Positions 32,820-41,758 of a stretch of 49,686 bases of DNA are shown here, in pieces. Position numbers and translations under genes: made by a program. The notes beneath the pieces were generated by a model. It ran no database searches. It was not told the origin of the DNA and saw only the letters and a list, made by a program, of their open reading frames with translations. Origin of the DNA: Oscillospiraceae bacterium (GTDB lineage Bacteria; Bacillota; Clostridia; Oscillospirales; Acutalibacteraceae); the NCBI GenBank assembly GCA_031267965.1, contig JAIRYC010000062.1, positions 1 to 49,686 of the forward strand. Reading direction: 5' to 3'. The stretch's first letter is position 1, and each line of letters opens with the position of its first letter.

Positions 32820-33533
32820 TTAATTTTCCTGAACCAGCGTGCCGATATTTTCACCCAGCACGGCGCGCAGTATGTTCTGTGGCTGGCCGAGGTTGAAGAC
32901 CAGTATTGGGATGCCGTTATCCCGGCAAAGGCTTGCGGCGGTGGAGTCCATGACCTGCAATTGATGGGAAAGCACGTCGCTGTAGCTGAGCGTATCATAC
33001 TTGACCGCATCCGTTTTTTTGCGCGGGTCGCTGTCGTAGACGCCGTCAACGTTGGTCGCTTTGAAGATGACCTCCGCTTCAATCTCCGCCGCGCGCAGGG
33101 CTGCCGCCGTGTCTGTAGAGAAGAAGGGGTTGCCGGTTCCGCAGCCAAACACCACCACGCGCCCTTTCTCCAAGTGACGGATAGCCCGCCCGCGGATATA
33201 TGGTTCAGCAACACGGCTCATCTCAATGGCGGTTTGCACACGTGCGTCAACGCCCAAGGATTCCAGCGCATCGGTTAGGGCAAGCGCGTTCATAGCGGTC
33301 GCCAGCATACCGATGTGGTCGGCGCGGGTACGGTCCATTTTGTTGCTCGTTCTGCCGCGCCAAAAATTACCGCCGCCAACAACGATGCCGATTTGTACGC
33401 CAAGGCGGGCGCACTCACGAATTGGCTCGCAGATTTTGAGCACGGTGGGTACGTCAATCCCTGTGCCGCGCCCTCCCGCAAGGGACTCTCCGCTGAGCTT
33501 GAGCAGGATTTTTTTGTAAACCGGTTTAAGCAT
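32820..33533 (-). CDS. pyrH: UMP kinase
   Basis: Phosphorylates UMP to UDP for nucleotide and sugar-nucleotide synthesis; hexameric amino-acid-kinase fold. The 237-residue protein has [12 protein letters not shown] at the N terminus, the glycine-rich [31 protein letters not shown] and the C-terminal [15 protein letters not shown] that binds ATP. Start ATG follows AGGGAG by 8 bases. rpsB and tsf, which usually precede pyrH, are absent; a surface-protein gene lies 70 bases upstream instead. I see no clear promoter in that gap, so the cluster may be read from the promoter at 35340 as well as from an unrecognised one. Confidence 0.96.
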   Translation of the reverse strand: MLKPVYKKILLKLSGESLAGGRGTGIDVPTVLKICEPIRECARLGVQIGIVVGGGNFWRGRTSNKMDRTRADHIGMLATAMNALALTDALESLGVDARVQTAIEMSRVAEPYIRGRAIRHLEKGRVVVFGCGTGNPFFSTDTAAALRAAEIEAEVIFKATNVDGVYDSDPRKKTDAVKYDTLSYSDVLSHQLQVMDSTAASLCRDNGIPILVFNLGQPQNILRAVLGENIGTLVQEN

Positions 33534-33603
33534 GTGTAACGCTCCCTGTTTGTATGCTTTATTGGCCGTCCCGGCGACTCTTTCCGGGTATTACATCTCC
33601 GCG

Positions 33604-35292
33604 TTAAAATAAGTTGCCAAACTGGTAGACGACATCGTCCTTGTCCACATTGATGTATACCGCATCGTTGATACTGGAAATCTGCTGTAAAACATCGAAC
33701 TTGCTGTGGCGGCCGATTGTGAATACCGGGAGCTTAAGCTCGGCGATAATGTCCTTTATGCCGTCAAAGTCCGGTTCGCCCTTGCTTTTGCCATCAGTCA
33801 GCACAAACATCGTCAGTTTGGTATCAGGGTTCTTTTTCTTTTCATCCGTTAACATCTTCAACCCCACAACAATGACGTCATACATTTTTGTGCCGCCGCC
33901 TGATTGCAGATTTTCCACCGTGCCTGCCATAAGCGAACACTGCGTTGCGTCAAGCCTCTCAATTGGCAGGGCAATGCTGACCTCGTTTGAAAAGGTGACG
34001 AAGCCGACGGCGTTTTCCTGCCCGATATAGTTCAGGCCGTTAATGAGCGATTGCTTTAGGCCGTTAAGGGGTATTTCGTCCATGCTGGCGGAAACATCAG
34101 CAAAAAAGACTGCGCTTATCGGCTGCCCGCCATACTTTTTCTCTTTCCAGAGCTTTTGTGCTTTTGTTATCACATTGCCTTGGAGTAAATTCAACTCGAA
34201 TTGATAGTCGTTTAGTTGATTGAAGCCGTAGTCGGTTGCGAGTGACTGCCACTTTTTATCCTTACAGAACTCATTGAAAAGCTTGAGGATCTGCATTTTC
34301 TCGCCGCTGATTTTGCCGATTGCGCAGAGCGGGCTATGATGGCGCACTCCAAGCGGCATAAAGCTATATTGTTTTTGCAAATCCGGCATGTTGGCATAGG
34401 ACCGGTACTCCAGCACAAATCCATCAAGTGAACCTCTGACAGCCGCATCGCGCATTGGCAATGTGTTATAGGCAACAAACGGGATGTTAAAAGAAAAATC
34501 GGCAAAGGCTTGCACTGCAGTTTTGCTCAGCGGGTTATTGGGGTCAAACATCAGCAGCGTGGAGAGCAGATCGTTAAGCCCGGCTGAGGACGCGAACGGG
34601 TTGGCGTAGCCCACAGAAAGTTCGCCATTACGCACCGCTTTGGCGATATTGTTGAGATTCATTGAACCGTATTTTTCAACCAGCTTTTTTTGCGATTCTT
34701 GCGATTCTAAGGTAACCGGTACTGCGGCGATGTTGCCTGCCATGCGTTTTTCACTCAGTGTTGTCTTCACGCCTTTTTCGCTCAGCGTTTCTCCCCAAAG
34801 CTCATTGGAGGGTGTGAAGGCGCCGGGCGTATATTTATCGGCGGCAATATAATCCTCCGCGCCAACCCCGGATGAAATTGAGCGCTGCCGCACGCCTACG
34901 GGCTTGCCGTTCAGTTCGGAGCCGGAGGTATTGAACGCCGGCACGGCCGCGCGCAGCCAACCGTCAGTGCCGGTATCGGCTTTTTCGGGCGAGGAAAAAA
35001 TCTCAACAAAAAGCCCCGTGTTTTTTTCTACGGCAGGGGGATACTTTTGGTCGATATCCGGCAAAACTTCCGCTTGACTTATCTCTATTACTTTCGGATT
35101 CTCTGCAAGCGGTGTTGGCGTGTCGACTTTTATGCGTTTATAGAGCTTGTTCAAGCTTTGCAGCGCCTTTTCCTCTGTTGTACAGCCGGCTAAGTCGAGT
35201 TTTTTTGTAAGCGAAACGATGCCAAAAACCACACTAAAAGTCACTGCGGCCGCGGCTGGCAGTGCTAAAATCATTTTGGCGCGTTTATTCAT
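33604..35292 (-). CDS. Exported solute-binding-like / von Willebrand A domain protein
   Basis: A 562-residue exported protein. An N-terminal hydrophobic segment (about 8-28) serves as a signal or anchor; an LAGC at 33-36 looks like a lipobox but is separated from it by TKKLD, so lipidation is doubtful. Residues about 60-380 resemble the substrate-binding protein fold (for example FNIPFVAYNTLPMRDAAVRG and FMPLGVRHHSPLCAIG). The C terminus is a VWA domain with an intact metal-ion site: DVSAS (399-403), the threonine of GGGTKMYD (T468) and the aspartate of VLTDGKS (D500). It may bind a surface ligand in a metal-dependent way. Ligand unknown. It has its own promoter, divergent from greA, and lies upstream of pyrH. 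Confidence 0.85.
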   Translation of the reverse strand: MNKRAKMILALPAAAAVTFSVVFGIVSLTKKLDLAGCTTEEKALQSLNKLYKRIKVDTPTPLAENPKVIEISQAEVLPDIDQKYPPAVEKNTGLFVEIFSSPEKADTGTDGWLRAAVPAFNTSGSELNGKPVGVRQRSISSGVGAEDYIAADKYTPGAFTPSNELWGETLSEKGVKTTLSEKRMAGNIAAVPVTLESQESQKKLVEKYGSMNLNNIAKAVRNGELSVGYANPFASSAGLNDLLSTLLMFDPNNPLSKTAVQAFADFSFNIPFVAYNTLPMRDAAVRGSLDGFVLEYRSYANMPDLQKQYSFMPLGVRHHSPLCAIGKISGEKMQILKLFNEFCKDKKWQSLATDYGFNQLNDYQFELNLLQGNVITKAQKLWKEKKYGGQPISAVFFADVSASMDEIPLNGLKQSLINGLNYIGQENAVGFVTFSNEVSIALPIERLDATQCSLMAGTVENLQSGGGTKMYDVIVVGLKMLTDEKKKNPDTKLTMFVLTDGKSKGEPDFDGIKDIIAELKLPVFTIGRHSKFDVLQQISSINDAVYINVDKDDVVYQFGNLF

Positions 35293-35339
35293 TCGTATAT
35301 CACCTATGTGTTATTTGGAACTTTGCTTAATCTTAGAAT

Positions 35340-35368
35340 AGTATACCACAATGAGCGACAAGAAGCAA
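35340..35368 (-). promoter_or_regulatory. SigA-type promoter of the VWA protein gene
   Basis: Minus strand TTGCTT (35363-35368), 17 bases, TATACT (35340-35345), with a TGG extended -10. Its -35 box is 5 bases from that of the divergent greA promoter. Confidence 0.72.
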
Positions 35369-35373
35369 GAATC

Positions 35374-35402
35374 TTGACCTTGAACACAAACTGTGCTATA
35401 AT
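35374..35402 (+). promoter_or_regulatory. SigA-type promoter of the greA-lysS unit
   Basis: TTGACC (35374-35379), 17 bases, TATAAT (35397-35402), with a TGC extended -10. One of the strongest promoters by eye in the window. Confidence 0.82.
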
Positions 35403-35434
35403 GAATCTTCAGAAATTGTTGGAGGCATATGCAC

Positions 35435-35911
35435 ATGGATAAGCAAACCGTCCTTACACAGGAACGCTACGACGAACTTTTGGAACAGCTAAAAAAGCTG
35501 CGCACGATTGGGCGCGACGACATTGCTGAAAAACTGCGTGTCGCGCGCTCTTACGGCGACCTTTCGGAGAATGCCGAATACAACGAAACGATGGACGAAC
35601 AGGCTAAGATGGAGGCGCAAATCTCCAAGCTTGAAGAAGAACTGCGCAACGTGACAATTCTGGACGAAACCTCTGTGACGACCGATGTGGTACACGTTGG
35701 CGTTTATGTTAAAGCGAAGGATTTGGTTTATGGTGATATTGAAACCTTCCAGATCCTTGGCACCGGACGTTTGGAGGACGGTGTTCTGCTGGATACCTCG
35801 CCGCTTGGCAAGGCCTTGCTTGGCAAAGGCGTAGGTGAGATTGCCGAATTCTACTCACCGACGGGCAATGGCAAAATCCTGCGGTATGAAGTATTGGAAA
35901 TCACCAAATAA
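35435..35911 (+). CDS. greA: Transcription elongation factor GreA
   Basis: Rescues backtracked RNA polymerase by stimulating cleavage of the nascent transcript. The 158-residue protein has the N-terminal coiled coil with the acidic tip residues (ARSYGDLSENAEYNETMDEQ, where the D and E act at the polymerase site) and a C-terminal FKBP-like domain ending LLGKGVGEIAEFYSPTGNG. The ATG at 35435 is preferred to one at 35429: GGAGG is 9 bases from the former and only 3 from the latter, and 158 residues is the usual length. It is followed by lysS 65 bases downstream, a common Firmicute pairing. Confidence 0.97.
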   Translation: MDKQTVLTQERYDELLEQLKKLRTIGRDDIAEKLRVARSYGDLSENAEYNETMDEQAKMEAQISKLEEELRNVTILDETSVTTDVVHVGVYVKAKDLVYGDIETFQILGTGRLEDGVLLDTSPLGKALLGKGVGEIAEFYSPTGNGKILRYEVLEITK

Positions 35912-35976
35912 TATCTATAAAGGGCTTACTGCGGGACCGGGCGTGTGTGCCGGTAAATCAAATGAGGATTGGGAAA

Positions 35977-37479
35977 ATGTCAGAAGAACAAATTGTTATT
36001 TCAACGGACGGCGAGGAAGCTCGTCAGGACGCGAATGAACAGCGTGAAATACGCTTCGCAAAGCTACAGGGCCTGCAGCAGGACGGACAAAATCCGTTTC
36101 AGATTACTACTGCGAGACATTTGGTTCCCACAACGGAGATTGCGGGACGCTTTGATGAACTGGAAAACACGGACGTGGCCATTTGCGGGCGCATGATGTC
36201 GCGGCGCGACATGGGCAAGGCGAATTTTATCGACCTGCGCGACCGTGACGGCAAAATCCAAGTCTACGTCAAGCGGGATGACATTGGCGAGGATGCGTTT
36301 GACGCGTTCAAAAAGTGGGATCTTGGCGACCTGATTGAGGTGAAGGGCTTTGTGTTCCGCACCCGCCGCGGGGAGGTTTCTATCCACGCCAAGGCGTTGC
36401 GCTTGCTGACAAAATCACTCATGCCGCTGCCGGAAAAATTCCACGGGCTGACAGATACAGATACGCGCTATCGCCGCCGCTACCTTGATTTGATTGTAAA
36501 TCCTGAGGTGCGCGAAACCTTTATCCGCCGCACAAAAATACTGCGCGCCATCCGTGAATATTTGGATGAGCAGGACTTTTTGGAGGTGGAAACGCCGATT
36601 CTTACGCCGAACTACGGTGGCGCGGCGGCGCGCCCCTTCCTGACGCACCACAACGCGCTGGACATGGATTTGCACCTGCGCATTTCGCTGGAGTTATACC
36701 TGAAGCGTTTGATTGTGGGCGGACTGGAACGCGTATATGAGATTGGACGTGTTTTCCGCAATGAAGGCCTGAGCGTGCGCCACAATCCGGAGTTCACCCT
36801 GCTGGAAATTTACCAAGCATACACTGACTACAACGGCATGATGGCACTTTGCGAGGGGCTATTTCGCCACACGGCGCAGGTTGCGCTGGGCACGTTGCAG
36901 ATACCTTACGGTGAGTTGACACTTGATTTTGAGAAGCCGTTTGCGCGCTTGACTATGCGCGAGACTGTTGCGCGATATGCAGGCGTTGACTTTGACGCGT
37001 TGGATTTTGAATCCGCGAGAGCGCTTGCCAAGGAGCGCGGATTGGAGGTTCTGCCGCGCCACGGCATAGGTGATATCCTTAATCTGTTTTTTGAGGAATA
37101 TTGCGAGGACAAGCTGGTTCAGCCTACGTTCATACTTGATCACCCGGTGGAAATTTCTCCGCTTGCCAAGCGCAAGCCGCAGGAGCCGGATTACACGGAA
37201 CGCTTTGAGCTGTTTATCTGTGGGCGCGAGATGGCGAACGCGTTCTCGGAGCTGAATGATCCGATTGATCAGCGCGGGCGCTTTGAGGCGCAGGAGGCTT
37301 TGTTCGCCGCAGGCGACGAGGAAGCGAACCACACGGATGAGGACTTTTTGCTGGCGCTTGAATATGGTATGCCGCCAACGGGCGGAATCGGCATTGGGAT
37401 AGACAGGTTGGTTATGCTGCTGACGGACAGCGCGGCAATCCGTGACGTACTGCTGTTCCCGACAATGAAGAAAATGTGA
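35977..37479 (+). CDS. lysS: Lysyl-tRNA synthetase, class II
   Basis: Charges tRNA-Lys with lysine. The 500-residue class II enzyme has an OB-fold anticodon domain (CGRMMSRRDMGKANFIDLRD), motif 2 (RVFRNEGLSVRHNPEFTLLE) and motif 3 (GGIGIGIDRLVMLL). ATG 35977 with GAGG 9 bases upstream is preferred to an in-frame GTG at 35947. The 65-base gap from greA has no T-box or lysine riboswitch, so lysS should follow the greA promoter. mnmA, which modifies tRNA-Lys, is elsewhere in the window. Confidence 0.97.
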   Translation: MSEEQIVISTDGEEARQDANEQREIRFAKLQGLQQDGQNPFQITTARHLVPTTEIAGRFDELENTDVAICGRMMSRRDMGKANFIDLRDRDGKIQVYVKRDDIGEDAFDAFKKWDLGDLIEVKGFVFRTRRGEVSIHAKALRLLTKSLMPLPEKFHGLTDTDTRYRRRYLDLIVNPEVRETFIRRTKILRAIREYLDEQDFLEVETPILTPNYGGAAARPFLTHHNALDMDLHLRISLELYLKRLIVGGLERVYEIGRVFRNEGLSVRHNPEFTLLEIYQAYTDYNGMMALCEGLFRHTAQVALGTLQIPYGELTLDFEKPFARLTMRETVARYAGVDFDALDFESARALAKERGLEVLPRHGIGDILNLFFEEYCEDKLVQPTFILDHPVEISPLAKRKPQEPDYTERFELFICGREMANAFSELNDPIDQRGRFEAQEALFAAGDEEANHTDEDFLLALEYGMPPTGGIGIGIDRLVMLLTDSAAIRDVLLFPTMKKM

Positions 37480-37487
37480 GGTTGAAG

Positions 37488-38390
37488 ATGACAAAAGCAT
37501 TGCGTTTTCATTGGAATAACTTTTTAAAGTACCGCTTTCTCCTCAAGGAGATTGTGCGCAAAAACGTGCGGCTCCAATATCGAGACAGCTGGCTGGGAAT
37601 GGCATGGACTATGTTACAGCCGCTGTTGTTCTCGCTTGTGCTGGCGTTTGTGTTTTCGGTGCTGTTTAAAAGAAGTGACGTTGGCGGCGTACCGTTCTTT
37701 GTCTATCTACTTAGCGGGCGCTTGATGTTTTCGTTCTTTTCAGATTCAACGCAACGCGCAATGCGCTCTGTGCGCCAGAACGCCGGAATCCTCAAAAAAG
37801 TTTATGTTCCCAAATACATTTACCCGATGGGGAATATAATTTCAACATTCATTACTTTCCTCTTTTCACTCGTGGTGCTTGTCGTCATCGTTATATACTA
37901 TGATATTCATGGAGGAACGGTTCAAGGTATTCATTATGACCATTTCAGTTTTGGGCTTCACAAGCGGGTGTTGTTTGCTGTTGTGCCGGTGGTGATACTT
38001 CTTGTGCTCTCAATGGGTGTTGGCCTTTTGCTTTCCAGCATCAGTGTGTTTTTTAAGGACACTGAATTTATTTACTCAGTGCTGTGTCAATTGCTGATGT
38101 ATTTTACACCAATTTTCTATTCAGCGAAAGAAGTCCAAATTGGGGGCGGCGATATTGCTTCTTGGCAGACAGAGCTTCTTAAAAAGATACTGCGCGCAAA
38201 CCCGCTCTATGGAATCATTACAATATTCCGAAACTCAATATTCTGTTCACCGGGGCAAATCGTTACCGAATTCCCCGGATATTACAGCTTTGCACAGCTG
38301 GCGTATACGTCCGGTTTTGCAATCGTTATGTTGATAGTGGGTTCGTTTGTGTTCTACAAAGTGCAGGATAAGTTTATTCTGCACCTGTAA
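37488..38390 (+). CDS. ABC-2 polysaccharide/teichoic-acid export permease (Wzm/TagG type)
   Basis: A 300-residue membrane protein with about six hydrophobic segments and the ABC-2 export signature: LLKEIVRKNVRLQYRDSWLG just before TM1, then WTMLQPLLFSLVLAFVFS. Such permeases flip lipid-linked polysaccharide or teichoic acid across the membrane with an ATPase encoded next door. ATG 37488 has GAGG six bases upstream; an in-frame GTG at 37476 inside the lysS stop is the alternative. It follows lysS with almost no gap. No glycosyltransferase genes are near, so the exported glycan is unknown. Confidence 0.9.
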   Translation: MTKALRFHWNNFLKYRFLLKEIVRKNVRLQYRDSWLGMAWTMLQPLLFSLVLAFVFSVLFKRSDVGGVPFFVYLLSGRLMFSFFSDSTQRAMRSVRQNAGILKKVYVPKYIYPMGNIISTFITFLFSLVVLVVIVIYYDIHGGTVQGIHYDHFSFGLHKRVLFAVVPVVILLVLSMGVGLLLSSISVFFKDTEFIYSVLCQLLMYFTPIFYSAKEVQIGGGDIASWQTELLKKILRANPLYGIITIFRNSIFCSPGQIVTEFPGYYSFAQLAYTSGFAIVMLIVGSFVFYKVQDKFILHL

Positions 38391-38430
38391 TCTTAGCTGC
38401 CAGCAGATAACAGCTTTAGGAGGAGAAAAC

Positions 38431-39177
38431 GTGTCAAGTTACGCAATAAAGCTTGATAATGTCGGGCTGCGCTTCAACCTGAACCGTGAGCGCGTGGATA
38501 ATATCAAGGAGTATTTCATCAAATTTCTTCGGCACCAACTGTATTACAATGTGTTTTGGGGACTTAGGAACGTCAGCTTTACGGTGCAAGAGGGTGAACG
38601 CCTTGGCGTACTGGGGCTCAACGGTGCGGGTAAGAGTACGCTCCTCAAGGTGATTTCCGGCGTCATGAAGCCTACCGAGGGTACGCTTGAGGTTCACGGT
38701 GAACTTGCTCCGCTCATTGAGCTTGGCGCCGGGTTTGACCATAACTACTCCGGCGGCGAGAATATCTACCTATATGGTGCAACGCTAGGTTATTCACGCA
38801 AGCAAATCCAGGAGATTTGGAAGGACATTGTTGAGTTCTCAGAGCTACAGGACTTTATTGACGTGCCTGTGAAGAACTATTCAAGCGGCATGCGTGCGCG
38901 CCTTGGGTTTGCTATTGCCTGCATGGTAGAGCCGGAAATCCTTATTCTTGACGAGGTGCTTTCCGTGGGTGACGCGCCGTTCAGGGCAAAAAGCGAAGCG
39001 AAGATAACGGAGCTTTTTAATAAGGGTGTTACGGTAATTTTTGTTTCGCACAATATGGAGCAGGTGCAAAAACTTTGTGACAAGGCAATATTGCTGGAGA
39101 AAGGGCAGGTTGTTGCTAACGGCGACACAGAGAGCGTTTGCGCGGAGTATGTCCGGCGAATGAAAGCGGGAAGATAG
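38431..39177 (+). CDS. ABC polysaccharide export ATPase (Wzt/TagH type)
   Basis: A 248-residue ATPase partner of the permease just upstream. Walker A is GLNGAGKSTLL, the signature NYSSGMRARLGFAIA and Walker B ILILDEVLSVGD, the last being characteristic of Wzt/TagH export ATPases, as is the N-terminal insertion LRRHQ-like loop (FIKFLRHQLYYNVFWGLRNV). It lacks the C-terminal carbohydrate-binding domain of long Wzt proteins, so chain-end recognition is not expected. The GTG at 38431 has AGGAGGAG upstream; earlier in-frame codons overlap the permease gene and lack a ribosome site. Confidence 0.92.
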   Translation: MSSYAIKLDNVGLRFNLNRERVDNIKEYFIKFLRHQLYYNVFWGLRNVSFTVQEGERLGVLGLNGAGKSTLLKVISGVMKPTEGTLEVHGELAPLIELGAGFDHNYSGGENIYLYGATLGYSRKQIQEIWKDIVEFSELQDFIDVPVKNYSSGMRARLGFAIACMVEPEILILDEVLSVGDAPFRAKSEAKITELFNKGVTVIFVSHNMEQVQKLCDKAILLEKGQVVANGDTESVCAEYVRRMKAGR

Positions 39178-39244
39178 TGCTTGGTTTGCAGTGCACTGCG
39201 TACGCAGCTGTTTTCACGTTGCAGACGCTAATGGAGGGGACGGT

Positions 39245-41707
39245 ATGACACCTAAAGAACTTGTTTTGCAGATGACAACCGCGGAAAAGGCGGCATTGGT
39301 GTCTGGGTACGACCACTGGCGGCTAAAGCCGCTGGAGCGTTTAGGGATACCCCAAATCGCTGTGAGCGACGGTCCTCATGGTTTGCGTAAGCAAGCAGAT
39401 GAGCTTGGCGCCGGGAACGATGATTCCAAGGTAACGGTCTGTTTTCCATCCGGTGCAGGCATGGCGGCTAGCTTTAACCGTGAGTTGCTGGGCGAAATCG
39501 GTGAAACATTGGCGCTTGAAGCCCGCGCAGAGGATGTCAGCGTTATTTTGGGTCCTGCCGCCAATATGAAGCGTTCGCCGCTTTGTGGGCGCAATTTTGA
39601 GTATTTCAGCGAGGATCCATATCTTGCCGGAGAGCTTGCGGCGGCGTATATTCAGGGTGTGCAGTCGCAGGGCGTTGGCGTGAGCATGAAGCATTTTGCG
39701 GTCAACTCGCAGGAGCAGCGGCGGTTGAGCACGTCTGCGGCACTGGATGAACGTACACTGCGCGAAATCTATTTGACTGCGTTTGAGAAGGCGGTCAAGC
39801 AGGCAAAGCCGTGGACGCTGATGTGCGCTTACAACAAGATAAATGGTGAGTACTGCTCACAAAACAAGCATTTACTGACAGAAATCCTGCGAGAGGAATG
39901 GGGGTTTGACGGACTCGTTATGTCCGACTGGGGCGCGGTCTGCGAGCGGCCAACGGGCATTGCCGCAGGGTTGGATTTAGAAATGCCGTCCAGCGGCGAG
40001 GAGAACACACGTAAAATCGTCGATGCAATCGGCAGCGGCAAGTTGAGCAAACAGGCGCTGGACACTTGCTGTGAGCGCGTTGTGGGACTCATCCTTAAGG
40101 CACAGACGGAGCTTGAAAGCCGCGTAAAGCCGATATTTGACCATGCGGGCGATCATGAAAAGGCACGGTGTTTTGCTCGCGAGACCCAAGTATTGCTAAA
40201 AAATAACGGCGTCTTGCCGCTCAAAAAGACGGCGCACATTGTGTTTGTCGGCGAGTTTGCCGAATTCACGCGCTATCAAGGCGGCGGGAGCAGCCACGTC
40301 AAGCCATACAAGGTTAACGGTGCGCTGGACGCGGCTGTGGAATTGGGGGTGGGCGTGCGCTATGTTAAAGGTTTTAGCTCGAAGAGCACAAAGTACAGTG
40401 TCGATTTGGCGGTGGAGGCGATTGCCGCGGCGCGCGACGCCGATGTGGCGGTGATTTTTGCAGGTCTGCCGGAGATTATGGAATCTGAGGGCTTGGACCG
40501 CAAGTCACTGGATTTACCCAAAAATCAGAACACACTCATTGCAAAAATTGCGGCGGTACAGCCGAACACCGTCGTTGTGCTGCAAAACGGTTCACCGGTC
40601 ACGATGCCGTGGTTAGATGACGTTGCCGCTGTGCTTGAGAGCTATCTTGGCGGCGAAGCGGTGGGCAACGCGCAGGCGGAAATCCTTTTTGGTGAGGTCA
40701 ATCCTTCCGGTAAACTGGCGGAAACCTTCCCGCTGTGTTTGGAGGATACGCCGTGTTATGGCAATTATCCAGGCAATTTGCTGACCGTTGAGCACCGTGA
40801 GGGTATTTATATTGGCTACCGTTGGTACGATAAGGCGAAGAAGGAGGTGCTCTTTCCATTTGGCTTTGGGCTGAGCTACACCACCTTTGCGTATTCTGCG
40901 CTTTCAACCGAGTGGGTTGACGATTTACTCGCCGTGCGTTTCAAAATTAAAAACACGGGTGGTTTTGCGGGTGCGGAAACGGCGCAGGTCTATGTGGCTT
41001 TTCCGGAGAACAAGGCGTTCCATGCGTCGCAGGAATTGAAAGGCTTTGTGAAGGTTTTTCTTCAACCGGGTGAAGAGCAGGGAGTGGAAGTATGGCTGGA
41101 TAAACGCGCGTTCCGGTTTTGGAATCCTGTGCTTGGCGATTGGGACACTGAGTCCGGGCAATATACTGTGCGTGTGGGTGCGTCGTCTCGTGATATCCGC
41201 TTGGAGTGTATGATTGATGGTGTGGATGCAGGCTCACAGAAAATCGCGTATGCAAGAGAGCAATATCCAAGCTACTACTCGGGTCAGATACAGTCCGTGC
41301 CGGATGCTGAATTTGGGCGTTTGCTCGGATTCCAGATACCCAGGGCGAATCCGTTGCCCGGTGAGCGCGTTAACATATATGACACGCTTGAAATCGCCGC
41401 AGTCAAGACGCAGTGGGGACGCAGGGTTGCCGACGTAATACGCTTCACGAGGGGCAAATTTAAGCCCGTCAAGGACGCAATATTCAACAACCCGCAGTTT
41501 TATGTTGCTGCGGCACTGGAAGCCCCCTTCTATTGGATGGCACGCGGCGCGGCGCATAGCGAGGAATTACGGCTGAATGTTGCAGAGTTCTTCAACGGGA
41601 ATCAGACAGCAAAGGCACTGCGCGCTATGGTCAAGGCGGGTTTCCTCAGCATACCTGTCATTCACCGCCTTATCACTAAGTCCGAGGTCGAAAAACGACG
41701 ACCGTAG
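39245..41707 (+). CDS. GH3 beta-glucosidase-like glycosidase with extra C-terminal region
   Basis: An 820-residue glycoside hydrolase family 3 enzyme without a signal peptide. GH3 N-domain: IAVSDGPHGLRKQ, SMKHFAVNSQEQRR and the nucleophile D228 in GLVMSDWGAV. The GH3 C-domain (about 310-530) has RYQGGGSSHVKP and a fibronectin-III-like domain follows (about 570-660). A further 150 residues after it include a hydrophobic helix-rich part (FYVAAALEAPFYWMARGA) that I do not recognise. The ATG follows GGAGGGG by 5 bases. Likely substrate: beta-glucosides taken up from the diet; beta-xylosidase or N-acetylglucosaminidase are less likely. The stop TAG is part of a dispersed repeat. Confidence 0.92.
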   Translation: MTPKELVLQMTTAEKAALVSGYDHWRLKPLERLGIPQIAVSDGPHGLRKQADELGAGNDDSKVTVCFPSGAGMAASFNRELLGEIGETLALEARAEDVSVILGPAANMKRSPLCGRNFEYFSEDPYLAGELAAAYIQGVQSQGVGVSMKHFAVNSQEQRRLSTSAALDERTLREIYLTAFEKAVKQAKPWTLMCAYNKINGEYCSQNKHLLTEILREEWGFDGLVMSDWGAVCERPTGIAAGLDLEMPSSGEENTRKIVDAIGSGKLSKQALDTCCERVVGLILKAQTELESRVKPIFDHAGDHEKARCFARETQVLLKNNGVLPLKKTAHIVFVGEFAEFTRYQGGGSSHVKPYKVNGALDAAVELGVGVRYVKGFSSKSTKYSVDLAVEAIAAARDADVAVIFAGLPEIMESEGLDRKSLDLPKNQNTLIAKIAAVQPNTVVVLQNGSPVTMPWLDDVAAVLESYLGGEAVGNAQAEILFGEVNPSGKLAETFPLCLEDTPCYGNYPGNLLTVEHREGIYIGYRWYDKAKKEVLFPFGFGLSYTTFAYSALSTEWVDDLLAVRFKIKNTGGFAGAETAQVYVAFPENKAFHASQELKGFVKVFLQPGEEQGVEVWLDKRAFRFWNPVLGDWDTESGQYTVRVGASSRDIRLECMIDGVDAGSQKIAYAREQYPSYYSGQIQSVPDAEFGRLLGFQIPRANPLPGERVNIYDTLEIAAVKTQWGRRVADVIRFTRGKFKPVKDAIFNNPQFYVAAALEAPFYWMARGAAHSEELRLNVAEFFNGNQTAKALRAMVKAGFLSIPVIHRLITKSEVEKRRP

Positions 41708-41730
41708 GGGCACATGATTCATGTATCCAC
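41704..41730. repeat. Dispersed palindromic GTAGGGGC repeat, copy 3
   Basis: GTAGGGGCACATGATTCATG followed by TATCCAC. Centre ACATGATTCATGT is near perfect, outer arms are decayed. The TAG at its left edge is the stop codon of the GH3 gene. Confidence 0.65.
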
Positions 41731-41758
41731 ACAGTAACAATATTCCAGGAGGAAAATT

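Noticed and set aside
33604-35292. Lipoprotein call for the VWA protein from LAGC at residues 33-36.
   Set aside because: A lipobox should follow the hydrophobic segment directly; here the charged TKKLD lies between.
35912-35976. Possible T-box or lysine riboswitch before lysS.
   Set aside because: The gap is only 65 bases, with no T-box motif, anti-terminator or long stem.
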